A DNA stretch of 57,355 nucleotides, taken from positions 1 through 57,355 of the forward strand of contig NZ_WQPN01000162.1 of the NCBI RefSeq assembly GCF_018785315.1, read 5' to 3'. The notes below the pieces were generated by a model. That model saw only the letters and a list, made by a program, of their open reading frames with translations, did not search any database and had not been told where the DNA came from. Within the stretch, counting starts at the first letter, position 1; the number at the start of each line of letters is the position of its first letter. Of the stretch, positions 17,263 through 25,949 are shown piece after piece. The stretch comes from Clostridium sp. MCC353 (GTDB lineage Bacteria; Bacillota; Clostridia; Lachnospirales; Lachnospiraceae). Made by a program: the position numbers and the translations under genes.

Positions 17263-18591
17263 ATGAGCAAACCAGTAGTTGCAATTGTAGGCCGTCCCAA
17301 TGTGGGCAAGTCTACGTTGTTTAATTCCATCGCAGGAGAGACGATCTCAATTGTAAAAGATACCCCGGGTGTGACCCGTGACCGCATTTACGCAGATTGT
17401 TCCTGGCTGGACCGAAATTTTACTTTGATTGATACCGGCGGAATTGAGCCGGACAGCAGTGATATCATTTTATCCCAGATGAGAGAACAGGCGGAGATCG
17501 CTATCGCTACCGCCGATGTGATAATCTTTATCGTGGATGTGCGCCAGGGGCTTGTAGACGCGGATTCCAAAGTTGCCGATATGCTGAGAAAATCTAAAAA
17601 GCCAGTGGTGCTGGCTGTTAATAAGGTGGACAGTTTTCAGAAGTTCGGCAACGATGTTTATGAATTCTATAACCTGGGAATCGGTGACCCGGTGTCTGTA
17701 TCGGCCGCTTCCAGACTGGGAATCGGCGATATGCTGGACGAGGTGGTTAAGTTTTTCCCGCCTGCCGGTGAAGAAGAGGAAGAGGACGACCGCCCCAGAA
17801 TTGCCATTGTGGGAAAACCGAATGTAGGTAAATCTTCTATTATAAACAAATTGATCGGAGAGAACCGGGTGATCGTATCCAATATTGCGGGCACTACCAG
17901 GGACGCGGTGGATACCAAGGTGATGCACAACGGGACGGAATACGTATTTATCGATACCGCGGGTTTGAGAAGGAAGAATAAGATCAAAGAAGAACTGGAG
18001 CGATACAGCATCATCCGTACCGTTACGGCAGTGGAGCGGGCCGATGTGGTGGTGGTGGTGATAGACGCCACAGAAGGGGTTACGGAACAGGACGCGAAAA
18101 TCGCCGGCATCGCCCATGAACGGGGAAAGGGCATTATCGTTGCTGTTAATAAATGGGACGCCATAGAAAAGAATGATAAGACCATCTATGAATTTACCAG
18201 AAAGGTGAAGGACACCCTGTCCTTTATGCCTTATGCGGAAATCATCTTCATTTCAGCCGCTACGGGTCAGCGTTTGGGGAAATTATATGAGATGATCGAT
18301 ATGGTAAGGGAAAACCAGACCCTGCGGGTTGCCACCGGCGTGCTCAACGAGATTATGTCGGAAGCGGTCGCTCTCCAGCAGCCGCCTTCTGATAAAGGGA
18401 AGAGGCTGAGGCTTTACTATATCACTCAGGTTGCCGTTAAGCCGCCTACATTTGTTATTTTCGTAAATGATAAGGAATTGACACATTTTTCCTACACCCG
18501 TTATCTGGAAAACCGGATTCGTGAAGCGTTTGGATTCCGGGGGACTTCACTTAAATTCATCTATCGGGAACGGAAAGGGAAGGACGAATAA
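17263..18591 (+). CDS. der: Ribosome biogenesis GTPase Der (EngA)
   Basis: Der has two tandem GTPase domains and helps mature the 50S subunit. G1 motifs GRPNVGKST (about 10-18) and GKPNVGKSS (about 184-192), G4 motifs NKVD (about 118) and NKWD (about 295), and a C-terminal KH-like domain (about 350-440) are visible. Length (442 residues) is normal. AAGGAGAT lies upstream of the ATG, inside the end of the DUF512 gene. It is followed by plsY after 3 bp, as in many Firmicutes. Confidence 0.97.
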   Translation: MSKPVVAIVGRPNVGKSTLFNSIAGETISIVKDTPGVTRDRIYADCSWLDRNFTLIDTGGIEPDSSDIILSQMREQAEIAIATADVIIFIVDVRQGLVDADSKVADMLRKSKKPVVLAVNKVDSFQKFGNDVYEFYNLGIGDPVSVSAASRLGIGDMLDEVVKFFPPAGEEEEEDDRPRIAIVGKPNVGKSSIINKLIGENRVIVSNIAGTTRDAVDTKVMHNGTEYVFIDTAGLRRKNKIKEELERYSIIRTVTAVERADVVVVVIDATEGVTEQDAKIAGIAHERGKGIIVAVNKWDAIEKNDKTIYEFTRKVKDTLSFMPYAEIIFISAATGQRLGKLYEMIDMVRENQTLRVATGVLNEIMSEAVALQQPPSDKGKRLRLYYITQVAVKPPTFVIFVNDKELTHFSYTRYLENRIREAFGFRGTSLKFIYRERKGKDE

Positions 18592-18594
18592 AAC

Positions 18595-19230
18595 ATGGAT
18601 AGAATCATCTGCCTGGTATTCGGTTATCTGTTTGGGCTGTTTCAGACCGGATACCTCTATGGAAAATTACACAAGATCGATATCCGCCAGCACGGCAGCG
18701 GAAACTCCGGAAGCACCAATGTTCTTCGCGTAATGGGAGTAAAAGCGGGAGCCACTGTTTTCATGGGTGATTTTTTGAAAACGGTGATCCCATGCTTTAT
18801 TGTACGGATTTTCTATAAAGACCAGATATCAGTGCAGTATCTCATGATACTGTACACCGGGCTCGGTGTGATTCTGGGGCATAATTATCCTTTTTACATG
18901 CATTTTAAAGGCGGAAAAGGAATCGCCGCTACGGCGGGGATCTTGGTATCCCTGGACTGGACGGTTACGCTCATCTGCCTTGTGGCTTTTGTTTTGATCG
19001 TGGCGGTTACCAGATTTGTATCATTGGGCTCTCTGGTGGTGGTCAGTCTTTTTCTGGCCCTTATGATCTTTGAGAGCAGCCGCGGTACATATGGGCTGTC
19101 CCCGGATTATCTGACGGAATTTTATCTGGTATCAGCCTGTGTAACGGGCCTGGCCTTTTGGAAACACAGGGCGAATATTGTCAGGCTGGTTCACGGCACG
19201 GAGAATAAGCTGGGATCAGGAAAGAAATAA
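18595..19230 (+). CDS. plsY: Glycerol-3-phosphate 1-O-acyltransferase PlsY
   Basis: An integral membrane acyltransferase that uses acyl-phosphate to acylate glycerol-3-phosphate, the first step of phospholipid synthesis. The three family motifs are visible: GSGNSGSTN (about 39-47), GHNYPFYMHFKGGKGIA (about 98-114) and a late polar segment. About five membrane spans fit 211 residues. It precedes gpsA, whose product supplies its substrate; der-plsY-gpsA is a conserved order. Confidence 0.95.
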   Translation: MDRIICLVFGYLFGLFQTGYLYGKLHKIDIRQHGSGNSGSTNVLRVMGVKAGATVFMGDFLKTVIPCFIVRIFYKDQISVQYLMILYTGLGVILGHNYPFYMHFKGGKGIAATAGILVSLDWTVTLICLVAFVLIVAVTRFVSLGSLVVVSLFLALMIFESSRGTYGLSPDYLTEFYLVSACVTGLAFWKHRANIVRLVHGTENKLGSGKK

Positions 19231-19269
19231 TGAAATGGATGCCGTTTCGGCGGCAGAATCGAGGTTAAG

Positions 19270-20280
19270 ATGGCTAGAATTGGTATGATTGGCGCAGGAA
19301 GCTGGGGAATTGCGTTATCTCTGCTGCTGCATGAGAACGGACATCAGGTGACTGTCTGGTCTGCATTGGAACAGGAGATTACGGAACTCAGCACAAAACA
19401 CGAACATCACAGCCTGCCGGGCGTAATGCTTCCGGAGCAGATGATTTTTACGGCGGATTTGGAAAGGGCAATGGATGCCAAAGATCTTCTGGTGCTGGCG
19501 GTACCGTCTGTTTATACGAGAAATACGGCCCGCCAGATGAGAAAATTCTGTAAAGACGGTCAGATCATTGTCAATGTGGCTAAAGGAATTGAAGAAGCCA
19601 CACTGATGACCTTATCTGAGATCATCGAAGAAGAACTTCCTTCTGCCAATGTGGCTGTTTTATCAGGGCCCAGCCATGCGGAAGAGGTGAGCAGAGGGCT
19701 GCCTACCACCTGTGTGGTGGGAGCCCATAATAAAGAAACTGCGGAGAAAATACAGAATCTGTTCATGAGCCCGGTATTCCGGGTCTATACCAGCCCTGAT
19801 ATGCTGGGGATTGAAATCGGAGCGTCCCTGAAGAATGTGATTGCTCTGGCAGCGGGAATCGCGGATGGCCTGGGATATGGAGATAATACAAAGGCGGCCC
19901 TGATCACCAGAGGCATTACGGAGATCGCCAGGCTGGGAATGGAGATGGGAGGCAAATTCCAGACGTTCTGCGGCCTGACCGGAATTGGAGATCTGATCGT
20001 TACCTGTGCCAGCATGCACAGCCGCAACCGCCGGGCGGGAATTTTGATCGGCAAGGGCTATTCCATGGAAGCTGCCATGAAGGAAGTGAAGATGGTGGTG
20101 GAAGGCGTTTATTCGGCCAAAGCAGCTTTGAAGCTTTCGGAGAAATACCAGGTTCCGATGCCGATTATCGAGCAGGTTAATGCGGTTTTATTCGACGGGA
20201 AACCGGCCGCGGATGCGGTGGGGGAACTGATGCTGCGGGATAAGAAGCTGGAAAGCTCCGATTTGCCGTGGGAAGATTGA
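19270..20280 (+). CDS. gpsA: NAD(P)H-dependent glycerol-3-phosphate dehydrogenase
   Basis: Reduces dihydroxyacetone phosphate to sn-glycerol-3-phosphate for phospholipid synthesis. The Rossmann motif GAGSWG is at residues 7-12; the catalytic lysine region is SLKNVIALAAGIADG (about 186-200), followed by GDNTKAALITRG. Length (336 residues) is standard. GAGG lies 6-7 nt upstream of the ATG at 19270. It ends just before the liv promoter. Confidence 0.96.
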   Translation: MARIGMIGAGSWGIALSLLLHENGHQVTVWSALEQEITELSTKHEHHSLPGVMLPEQMIFTADLERAMDAKDLLVLAVPSVYTRNTARQMRKFCKDGQIIVNVAKGIEEATLMTLSEIIEEELPSANVAVLSGPSHAEEVSRGLPTTCVVGAHNKETAEKIQNLFMSPVFRVYTSPDMLGIEIGASLKNVIALAAGIADGLGYGDNTKAALITRGITEIARLGMEMGGKFQTFCGLTGIGDLIVTCASMHSRNRRAGILIGKGYSMEAAMKEVKMVVEGVYSAKAALKLSEKYQVPMPIIEQVNAVLFDGKPAADAVGELMLRDKKLESSDLPWED

Positions 20281-20299
20281 TAAGAAGATGATTCAACAC

Positions 20300-20328
20300 T
20301 TGACAACGTAAAAGTATAATTATATAAT
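20300..20328 (+). promoter_or_regulatory. Consensus sigma-A promoter of livJ
   Basis: Perfect TTGACA (20300-20305) and TATAAT (20323-20328) with 17-bp spacing predict strong transcription, fitting an abundant solute-binding lipoprotein. Confidence 0.88.
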
Positions 20329-20349
20329 TGAAAAAGCTTAATTTAAAGC

Positions 20350-20384
20350 GTGGCTTCTAAACAGACTGGATAGAAGCCACTTTG
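20350..20384 (+). promoter_or_regulatory. Hairpin in the livJ leader
   Basis: GTGGCTTCTA (20350-20359) and TAGAAGCCAC (20371-20380) form a perfect 10-bp stem with an 11-nt loop, followed by TTTGATT. It is in the transcribed leader. The U-run is weak, so it may stabilise the mRNA rather than terminate it. Confidence 0.6.
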
Positions 20385-20432
20385 ATTATGCGTACATAAG
20401 CGACAGATAAGTATTCAAGAGGAGGAAAGATT

Positions 20433-21707
20433 ATGAGAAAATTTGTTAGTGTTGGTTTAGCAGCCGTTATGGCGGCTTCCCTGACAGCATGCGGCGGCGG
20501 CGCTAAGACAGAAACTCAGGCGACAGAAGCAAAAACTGAGGCAACCGAAGCAAAAGCTGAAACAACCGCAGCAGAAAAAGCAGAAGACAAGACAGAGTCA
20601 AAAGCGGAAGGTGAAACAACCGCTGCTCCGGCATCCAGTGAAGGCGGAGTGATCAAGATCGGCGGAATCGGACCGATCACAGGCGATGCGGCTATCTATG
20701 GATTAGCTGTAAAGAACGCGGCTGAACTGGCAGTTAAAGAAATCAATGAAAACGGCGGTATTAACGGCATGACCGTTGAGTTCGCTTTCCAGGATGATGA
20801 AAGTGATCCGGAAAAAGCCGTAAACGCTTACAATCAGTTAAAAGATGATAAGATGCAGGTGCTGATGGGAACCGTTACTACAAACCCATGTATCGCAGTT
20901 GCAGCTAAGACCAAAGAAGATAATATGTTCCAGCTGACACCTTCAGGTTCAGCCGTAGAATGTATTCAGAATGACAACGCATTCCGTATCTGCTTCTCAG
21001 ATCCTAACCAGGGTATCGCTTCCGCACAGTACATCGGCGAGAACAAGCTGGCTGCGAAAGTAGCTGTTATCTATGACAGCTCCAGCGTGTATTCTTCCGG
21101 TATTTATGCGAAGTTCAATGAAGAAGCTGCAAACCAGGGAATCGAAGTAGTGTCTGCAGAAGCGTTTACTGCTGACAGCAAGACTGACTTCACCGTACAG
21201 CTCCAGAAGGCAAAAGATGCCGGCGCTGAACTGGTATTCCTTCCAATTTACTACTCAGAAGCAGCTCTTATCTTAACACAGGCCAATACCATGGGATATG
21301 CGCCCATTTTCTTTGGCTGTGACGGATTAGACGGTCTTTTAACCGTTGATAACTTCGACAAAACTCTGGCAGAAGGCGTTATGCTGTTAACACCATTTGC
21401 TGCTGATGCACAGGATGAGGCTACACAGAAATTCGTTGCTGCTTATAAAGAAGCATATGGCGACATTCCTAACCAGTTCGCAGCGGATTCTTATGATGCG
21501 ATCTACACAATCAAGGCTGCTGCTGAAAAAGGCGGAGTAACTGCCGGTATGAGCATTTCCGATATCTGCGAAGCTATGAAGGGCGCTATGACGGAGATTA
21601 CAGTTGACGGTCTGACCGGTGAGGGCATTACATGGTCTGCTGACGGTGAACCTTCTAAGGCTCCTAAGGCTGTTAAGATCGTAGATGGTGTTTACACTGC
21701 TCAGTAA
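20433..21707 (+). CDS. livJ: Branched-chain amino acid ABC transporter, substrate-binding lipoprotein
   Basis: A 424-residue periplasmic-binding-protein-type lipoprotein. The signal peptide ends LTAC with the lipidated cysteine at residue 20. A low-complexity Thr/Glu/Ala linker (about 25-70) leads to the type I binding fold (IGGIGPITGDAAIYG; QDDESDPEKAVNAYNQL). It presents leucine/isoleucine/valine or a related ligand to LivHM; exact specificity cannot be read from sequence. GAGGAGG is upstream of the ATG. It is separated from livH by a terminator and a second promoter. Confidence 0.95.
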   Translation: MRKFVSVGLAAVMAASLTACGGGAKTETQATEAKTEATEAKAETTAAEKAEDKTESKAEGETTAAPASSEGGVIKIGGIGPITGDAAIYGLAVKNAAELAVKEINENGGINGMTVEFAFQDDESDPEKAVNAYNQLKDDKMQVLMGTVTTNPCIAVAAKTKEDNMFQLTPSGSAVECIQNDNAFRICFSDPNQGIASAQYIGENKLAAKVAVIYDSSSVYSSGIYAKFNEEAANQGIEVVSAEAFTADSKTDFTVQLQKAKDAGAELVFLPIYYSEAALILTQANTMGYAPIFFGCDGLDGLLTVDNFDKTLAEGVMLLTPFAADAQDEATQKFVAAYKEAYGDIPNQFAADSYDAIYTIKAAAEKGGVTAGMSISDICEAMKGAMTEITVDGLTGEGITWSADGEPSKAPKAVKIVDGVYTAQ

Positions 21708-21777
21708 TTCGCCGGGGCGAATTGAATATTATAAGAGACAGGCCGACCCATTGATGGCAGTCTTTTAACAGTTTATA

Positions 21778-21816
21778 ACGGGTATTGTGGCAATTATGCT
21801 TTCAATACCCGTTTTT
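21778..21816 (+). terminator. Intrinsic terminator between livJ and livH
   Basis: ACGGGTATTG pairs with CAATACCCGT, followed by TTTTTG. It probably reduces transcription past livJ, giving more binding protein than permease. Confidence 0.85.
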
Positions 21817-21827
21817 GTAAAAAAAGA

Positions 21828-21856
21828 TTGTATTGGCATGTTTCCTATGATATAAT
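21828..21856 (+). promoter_or_regulatory. Internal promoter of livHMGF
   Basis: TTGTAT (21828-21833) and TATAAT (21851-21856) with 17-bp spacing, directly after the livJ terminator. Confidence 0.7.
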
Positions 21857-21912
21857 TCCTCACATATGGTTTTTAAGTAAGTATTTACAAATAAACTAAA
21901 GAGGTGTTTCTT

Positions 21913-22794
21913 ATGAGCTTTATTTCCTATTTTATCAACGGTGTCAGTCTTGGAAGCGTTTATGCCTTGATTGCGTTGGGATATACCATGGTTTATGGTA
22001 TTGCCAAGATGCTTAATTTCGCTCACGGCGATGTAATTATGATAGGCGGTTATGTTACTTTTATTACGGTCAGCACCATGGGACTGCCTCCTGTGGTCGG
22101 GATTCTGCTGGCTGTTGTCATATGCACCGTATTAGGCATGACCATTGAACGGGTGGCTTATAAGCCTCTTCGTATGGCATCCCCTCTGGCTGTTTTGATC
22201 ACAGCCATCGGTGTCAGCTATCTGCTTCAGAATATTGCGCTCCTGATTTTCGGCGCAGGAACCAAATCCTTCACTTCTGTAGTGAAGATCGCTCCTTTAA
22301 AGCTTGCTGGCGGTCAGCTCAGCATATCGGGAGAAACCATCGTTACAATTATTACCTGTATCATCATTATGGTGGTATTGACCACCTTCATTAAAAAGAC
22401 AAAGGCGGGCCAGGCCATGCTGGCGGTTTCCGAAGATAAGGGAGCGGCCCAGCTCATGGGCATCAATGTAAACGGAACCATTGCGCTGACGTTTGCCATC
22501 GGATCGGCTCTTGCGGCGGTTGCAGGCGTACTTTTATGTTCCGCTTACCCATCTCTGTCACCATATACCGGCGCCATGCCCGGCATCAAGGCATTCGTAG
22601 CGGCCGTATTCGGCGGGATCGGTTCCATTCCGGGGGCGTTCATCGGCGGGCTTCTGCTGGGTATTATTGAGAATTTGAGTAAAGCATACATTTCATCTCA
22701 GATGGCGGATGCGATTGTATTTGCAGTGTTGATTGTAGTGCTGTTAGTGCGTCCGACCGGTCTTTTGGGTAAGAAAATGAATGAAAAGGTTTAA
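21913..22794 (+). CDS. livH: Branched-chain amino acid ABC transporter permease LivH
   Basis: A 293-residue inner-membrane permease with about eight hydrophobic segments. GSVYALIALGYTMVYGIAKM and NFAHGDVIMIGGYV are typical of LivH, and GGIGSIPGAFIGGLLLG near residue 235 is the conserved cytoplasmic loop that contacts the ATPases. The ATG at 21913 has AGAGGTG upstream; the GTG at 21904 overlaps that site. It is followed by livM after 10 bp. Confidence 0.96.
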   Translation: MSFISYFINGVSLGSVYALIALGYTMVYGIAKMLNFAHGDVIMIGGYVTFITVSTMGLPPVVGILLAVVICTVLGMTIERVAYKPLRMASPLAVLITAIGVSYLLQNIALLIFGAGTKSFTSVVKIAPLKLAGGQLSISGETIVTIITCIIIMVVLTTFIKKTKAGQAMLAVSEDKGAAQLMGINVNGTIALTFAIGSALAAVAGVLLCSAYPSLSPYTGAMPGIKAFVAAVFGGIGSIPGAFIGGLLLGIIENLSKAYISSQMADAIVFAVLIVVLLVRPTGLLGKKMNEKV

Positions 22795-22804
22795 GGTGGT
22801 TGGG

Positions 22805-23884
22805 ATGGAAAAGAAAAAATCAATCAGCAAAATTACAAAGGCCAATCTGATTACATATGCAATTGTGATCATCGCTTATATTATAATGGAAGTTATGGTC
22901 AAGTCAGGCAATATATCCAGCCTGTTAAAAGGCCAGCTTGTACCCATTTGTTACTATGTAATTCTGGCGGTTTCCCTGAATCTGACCGTAGGTATTCTGG
23001 GAGAACTCAGCCTTGGACATGCGGGATTTATGTGTGTGGGCGCGTTTGCCAGCTCCCTGTTTTCCGTCTGCATGGTGGAAGCAATTCCGGTTACGGCAGT
23101 CCGCTTTACGCTGGCTCTGCTGATCGGCGCTGCCAGCGCGGCAGTGGCAGGCATTATTGTGGGTATTCCTGTTTTAAGGCTGAAAGGGGATTACCTGGCA
23201 ATCGTTACCCTTGCTTTTGGTGAAATAATTAAGAATATTGTCAATGTAATTTATCTTGGAAAGGACAGCAGCGGATTTCATTTTTCCATGAAAAGCGCCA
23301 TTGAACTGAAGATGGCGGCTGACGGAAAAGTGCTCATTAACGGCGCCCAGGGTATTACGGGCACGCCCAATGACGCCAACTTCACAATTGGCTTCGTCCT
23401 GATCCTGATTACATTGTTTATTGTATTGAATCTGATTTATTCCCGTTCCGGACGTGCGATCATGGCCATCCGTGACAACCGGATCGCAGCGGAGTCCATT
23501 GGAATCAATATTACCAAATATAAACTGATGGCATTTACCATCTCCGCGTCGCTTGCAGGCGCGGCAGGAGTATTATACTCCCATAACCTGTCCACATTGT
23601 CCGCTACCCAGAAAAACTTTGGTTACAACCAGTCCATCATGATTCTGGTATTCGTTGTTTTAGGCGGTATCGGCAATATCCGGGGTTCCATCATAGCTGC
23701 GATTGCGCTCACGCTGCTGCCTGAACTCTTGAGAGGGCTCAACAGCTACCGTATGTTAATCTATGCGATTGTACTGATCGTTATGATGATTTTCAACTGG
23801 AGTCCGGCCATTATTGACTTTAGAAAACGCCATTCCCTGAAAAACATGCTGGGGAAAAAGGCGCCGGCAAAGGAGGGTAAATAA
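22805..23884 (+). CDS. livM: Branched-chain amino acid ABC transporter permease LivM
   Basis: A 359-residue permease, partner of LivH. LSLGHAGFMCVGAFAS and the coupling segment VVLGGIGNIRGSIIAA are characteristic. The ATG at 22805 is preferred because AAGGTGG lies 6 nt upstream, next to the livH stop; an earlier in-frame ATG (22781) lies inside livH without a comparable site. The C-terminal tail is basic and cytoplasmic. Confidence 0.95.
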   Translation: MEKKKSISKITKANLITYAIVIIAYIIMEVMVKSGNISSLLKGQLVPICYYVILAVSLNLTVGILGELSLGHAGFMCVGAFASSLFSVCMVEAIPVTAVRFTLALLIGAASAAVAGIIVGIPVLRLKGDYLAIVTLAFGEIIKNIVNVIYLGKDSSGFHFSMKSAIELKMAADGKVLINGAQGITGTPNDANFTIGFVLILITLFIVLNLIYSRSGRAIMAIRDNRIAAESIGINITKYKLMAFTISASLAGAAGVLYSHNLSTLSATQKNFGYNQSIMILVFVVLGGIGNIRGSIIAAIALTLLPELLRGLNSYRMLIYAIVLIVMMIFNWSPAIIDFRKRHSLKNMLGKKAPAKEGK

Positions 23885-23886
23885 TC

Positions 23887-24645
23887 ATGGCTCTTTTGGA
23901 AGTGAATAATCTTGGAATCTCTTTTGGCGGTTTAAAAGCGGTTGACGGATTTAATATAGAGATTAAAAAAGGACAGCTTTACGGCCTGATCGGCCCCAAC
24001 GGCGCTGGTAAGACAACGGTTTTCAACCTGCTCACAGGGGTTTATAAGCCGAATATGGGAACAATCGTCCTGGATGGCAAGAATATTACAGGGCGCAAGA
24101 CAATTGAGATCAATAAGGCGGGAATCGCCAGGACCTTTCAGAATATCCGGCTGTTCAAAGATCTGACCGTGCTGGATAATGTAAAGGCAGGCCTTCATAA
24201 CCATTTTGTCTATTCCACGCTGGAAGGAATCCTGCGTCTGCCCAAGTATTACGCGGTGGAAAAGGCCATGGATGAAAAAGCGATGGAGCTTTTGAAAGTG
24301 TTCAGCCTGGATGGGGAAGCGGATTATCAGGCGGCAAATCTTCCTTATGGAAAGCAGAGGAAACTGGAGATCGCCAGAGCCCTGGCAACAGATCCCAAAC
24401 TGCTTCTATTGGATGAACCGGCTGCGGGCATGAACCCCAATGAGACGAAAGAACTGATGGATACGATCCGCTTTGTGCGGGATAAATTCGACATGACAAT
24501 TCTGCTGATTGAACACGATATGAAACTGGTTTCCGGCATCTGTGAAGAACTGACCGTATTGAACTTCGGCCAGGTTCTGGCACAGGGTGAGACCAGCCAG
24601 GTGCTGAATGATCCTCAGGTAATCACGGCATATCTGGGTGAATAG
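23887..24645 (+). CDS. livG: Branched-chain amino acid ABC transporter ATP-binding protein LivG
   Basis: A 252-residue ABC ATPase with Walker A GPNGAGKTT (about 36-44), signature region LPYGKQRKLEIARAL, Walker B LLLLDEPAAGMNP and the switch histidine EHD. The PNETKEL segment and family length assign it to LivG rather than LivF. The gap to livM is 2 bp; livF follows after 12 bp with GGAGGAAG upstream. Confidence 0.96.
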   Translation: MALLEVNNLGISFGGLKAVDGFNIEIKKGQLYGLIGPNGAGKTTVFNLLTGVYKPNMGTIVLDGKNITGRKTIEINKAGIARTFQNIRLFKDLTVLDNVKAGLHNHFVYSTLEGILRLPKYYAVEKAMDEKAMELLKVFSLDGEADYQAANLPYGKQRKLEIARALATDPKLLLLDEPAAGMNPNETKELMDTIRFVRDKFDMTILLIEHDMKLVSGICEELTVLNFGQVLAQGETSQVLNDPQVITAYLGE

Positions 24646-24657
24646 GAGGAAGACATT

Positions 24658-25368
24658 ATGGCTATGCTTGAAATAGAAAATCTGGAAGTGTATTATGGCG
24701 TGATCCAGGCCATAAAGGGAATCTCCTTTCAGGTTAACGAAGGGGAGATCGTAGCTTTGATCGGCGCAAACGGAGCCGGTAAGACTACGATTCTTCACAC
24801 GATTACCGGGCTGATTCCTTCGGCTGCCGGGACCATTCATTTTGAGGGGCAGAATATAACAAAAGTGCCGGGGTATAAGATTGTATCCATGGGTATGGCC
24901 CATGTTCCGGAAGGACGCCGTGTGTTCGCGCAGCTGTCCGTATTGGAGAATTTAAAGTTAGGCGCTTACACCAGAAACGATAAGGCGGAGATGGAAGAGA
25001 CGCTGGGACGGATTTATAAACGTTTTCCTCGTCTGGAGGAGAGAAAGAACCAGCCGGCCGGCACATTGTCGGGCGGTGAACAGCAGATGCTGGCCATGGG
25101 ACGTGCTCTTATGTCCCACCCCAAACTGATCGTTATGGACGAACCGTCCATGGGGCTTTCCCCGATCTATGTCAATGAAATCTTCGATATCATCAAAGAG
25201 ATCAACGACGGAGGAACTACGGTCCTTTTGGTTGAGCAGAATGCGAAGAAAGCTCTCTCCATCGCCCATAAAGCCTATGTTTTGGAGACGGGAAACATTG
25301 TCCTCAACGGCGATGCCAAGGAGCTGATGAACAACGATTCGGTTAAGAAAGCGTATTTAAGTGAATAA
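24658..25368 (+). CDS. livF: Branched-chain amino acid ABC transporter ATP-binding protein LivF
   Basis: A 236-residue ABC ATPase with Walker A GANGAGKTT, signature LSGGEQQMLAMGRALM, Walker B LIVMDEPSMGLSP and VEQNAKKAL, which is diagnostic of LivF. It completes a five-gene importer. The ATG at 24658 follows GGAGGAAG by about 6 nt; a second ATG two codons later is possible. A hairpin that also carries the next gene's ribosome binding site ends this operon. Confidence 0.96.
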   Translation: MAMLEIENLEVYYGVIQAIKGISFQVNEGEIVALIGANGAGKTTILHTITGLIPSAAGTIHFEGQNITKVPGYKIVSMGMAHVPEGRRVFAQLSVLENLKLGAYTRNDKAEMEETLGRIYKRFPRLEERKNQPAGTLSGGEQQMLAMGRALMSHPKLIVMDEPSMGLSPIYVNEIFDIIKEINDGGTTVLLVEQNAKKALSIAHKAYVLETGNIVLNGDAKELMNNDSVKKAYLSE

Positions 25369-25382
25369 GTAATGGATTTTTC

Positions 25383-25440
25383 CACTCCCCCATGATAGAA
25401 TATCAGTATAGATGAATGTTCAGAGGGGAGTGATTTTTTT
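25383..25440 (+). terminator. Terminator-like hairpin overlapping the HD-protein ribosome binding site
   Basis: CACTCCCC (25383-25390) pairs with GGGGAGTG (25425-25432), followed by ATTTTTTT. The right arm is also the ribosome binding site of the TTG start at 25439. The stem could end readthrough from livF and mask translation on such transcripts. Confidence 0.6.
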
Positions 25441-25855
25441 GCTTGACAGAGCCATAGAAATTGCCAATAAAGCGTTGAATGGAATGAAAGATCCCGATGG
25501 CAATTCCTATTTTGACCATGCCGTCAGGGTTATGGACAAGATGGATACGGAAGATGAAAAGATCGTAGCAGTGCTTCATGATGTGATTGAAGATACCGAA
25601 CTGACATTGGGAGAACTTGCAGAAGAAGGATTCAGCCGGCGCGTGCTGGACGCGATTGAACAATTGACAAAGCGCAGAGATGTCACATATTACGACTATA
25701 TTGATGATATCAGCGGAACGGAACTGGCGACAAAAGTGAAGATCGCAGAGATTGAGGATAATAAGGATATTGCCAGAGTTAAGAAGATGTCCTTTCAGAC
25801 TTATTCCATCGATGAACGTGCAAAGCGTTCCTTAAAAATTCTGCGGGGAGAGTAA
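25439..25855 (+). CDS. HD domain protein, RelA/SpoT hydrolase-like
   Basis: A 138-residue protein with the metal-binding HD pattern FDHAVRVMDKM and AVLHDVIEDTEL, the arrangement of the (p)ppGpp hydrolase domain of RelA/SpoT and of small Mesh1-like hydrolases. Nothing like a synthetase or TGS domain is present, so a stand-alone phosphohydrolase is likely; substrate unproven. The TTG at 25439 is chosen because GGGGAG is 8 nt upstream; the ATG at 25412 lies upstream of that site within the hairpin. Confidence 0.8.
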   Translation: MLDRAIEIANKALNGMKDPDGNSYFDHAVRVMDKMDTEDEKIVAVLHDVIEDTELTLGELAEEGFSRRVLDAIEQLTKRRDVTYYDYIDDISGTELATKVKIAEIEDNKDIARVKKMSFQTYSIDERAKRSLKILRGE

Positions 25856-25871
25856 ACCAGATTACATAAAG

Positions 25872-25949
25872 AAATACCCCTATGCATATACTGTATCAGC
25901 ACAGCATGCTTGTAACAGCGGCTAATAAAGTATAGCAGGGGGTATTTTT
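25872..25949 (+). promoter_or_regulatory. Hairpin enclosing the spoIVA promoter region and ribosome binding site
   Basis: AAATACCCC (25872-25880) can pair with GGGGGTATTT (25938-25947) and TATACT (25887-25892) with AGTATA (25929-25934). The right arm contains the spoIVA ribosome binding site. A possible sigma-E-like promoter (TACATAA at 25863-25869, CATATACT at 25885-25892, 15 bp apart) lies in the same segment; transcripts from it would lack the left arm. Confidence 0.45.
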
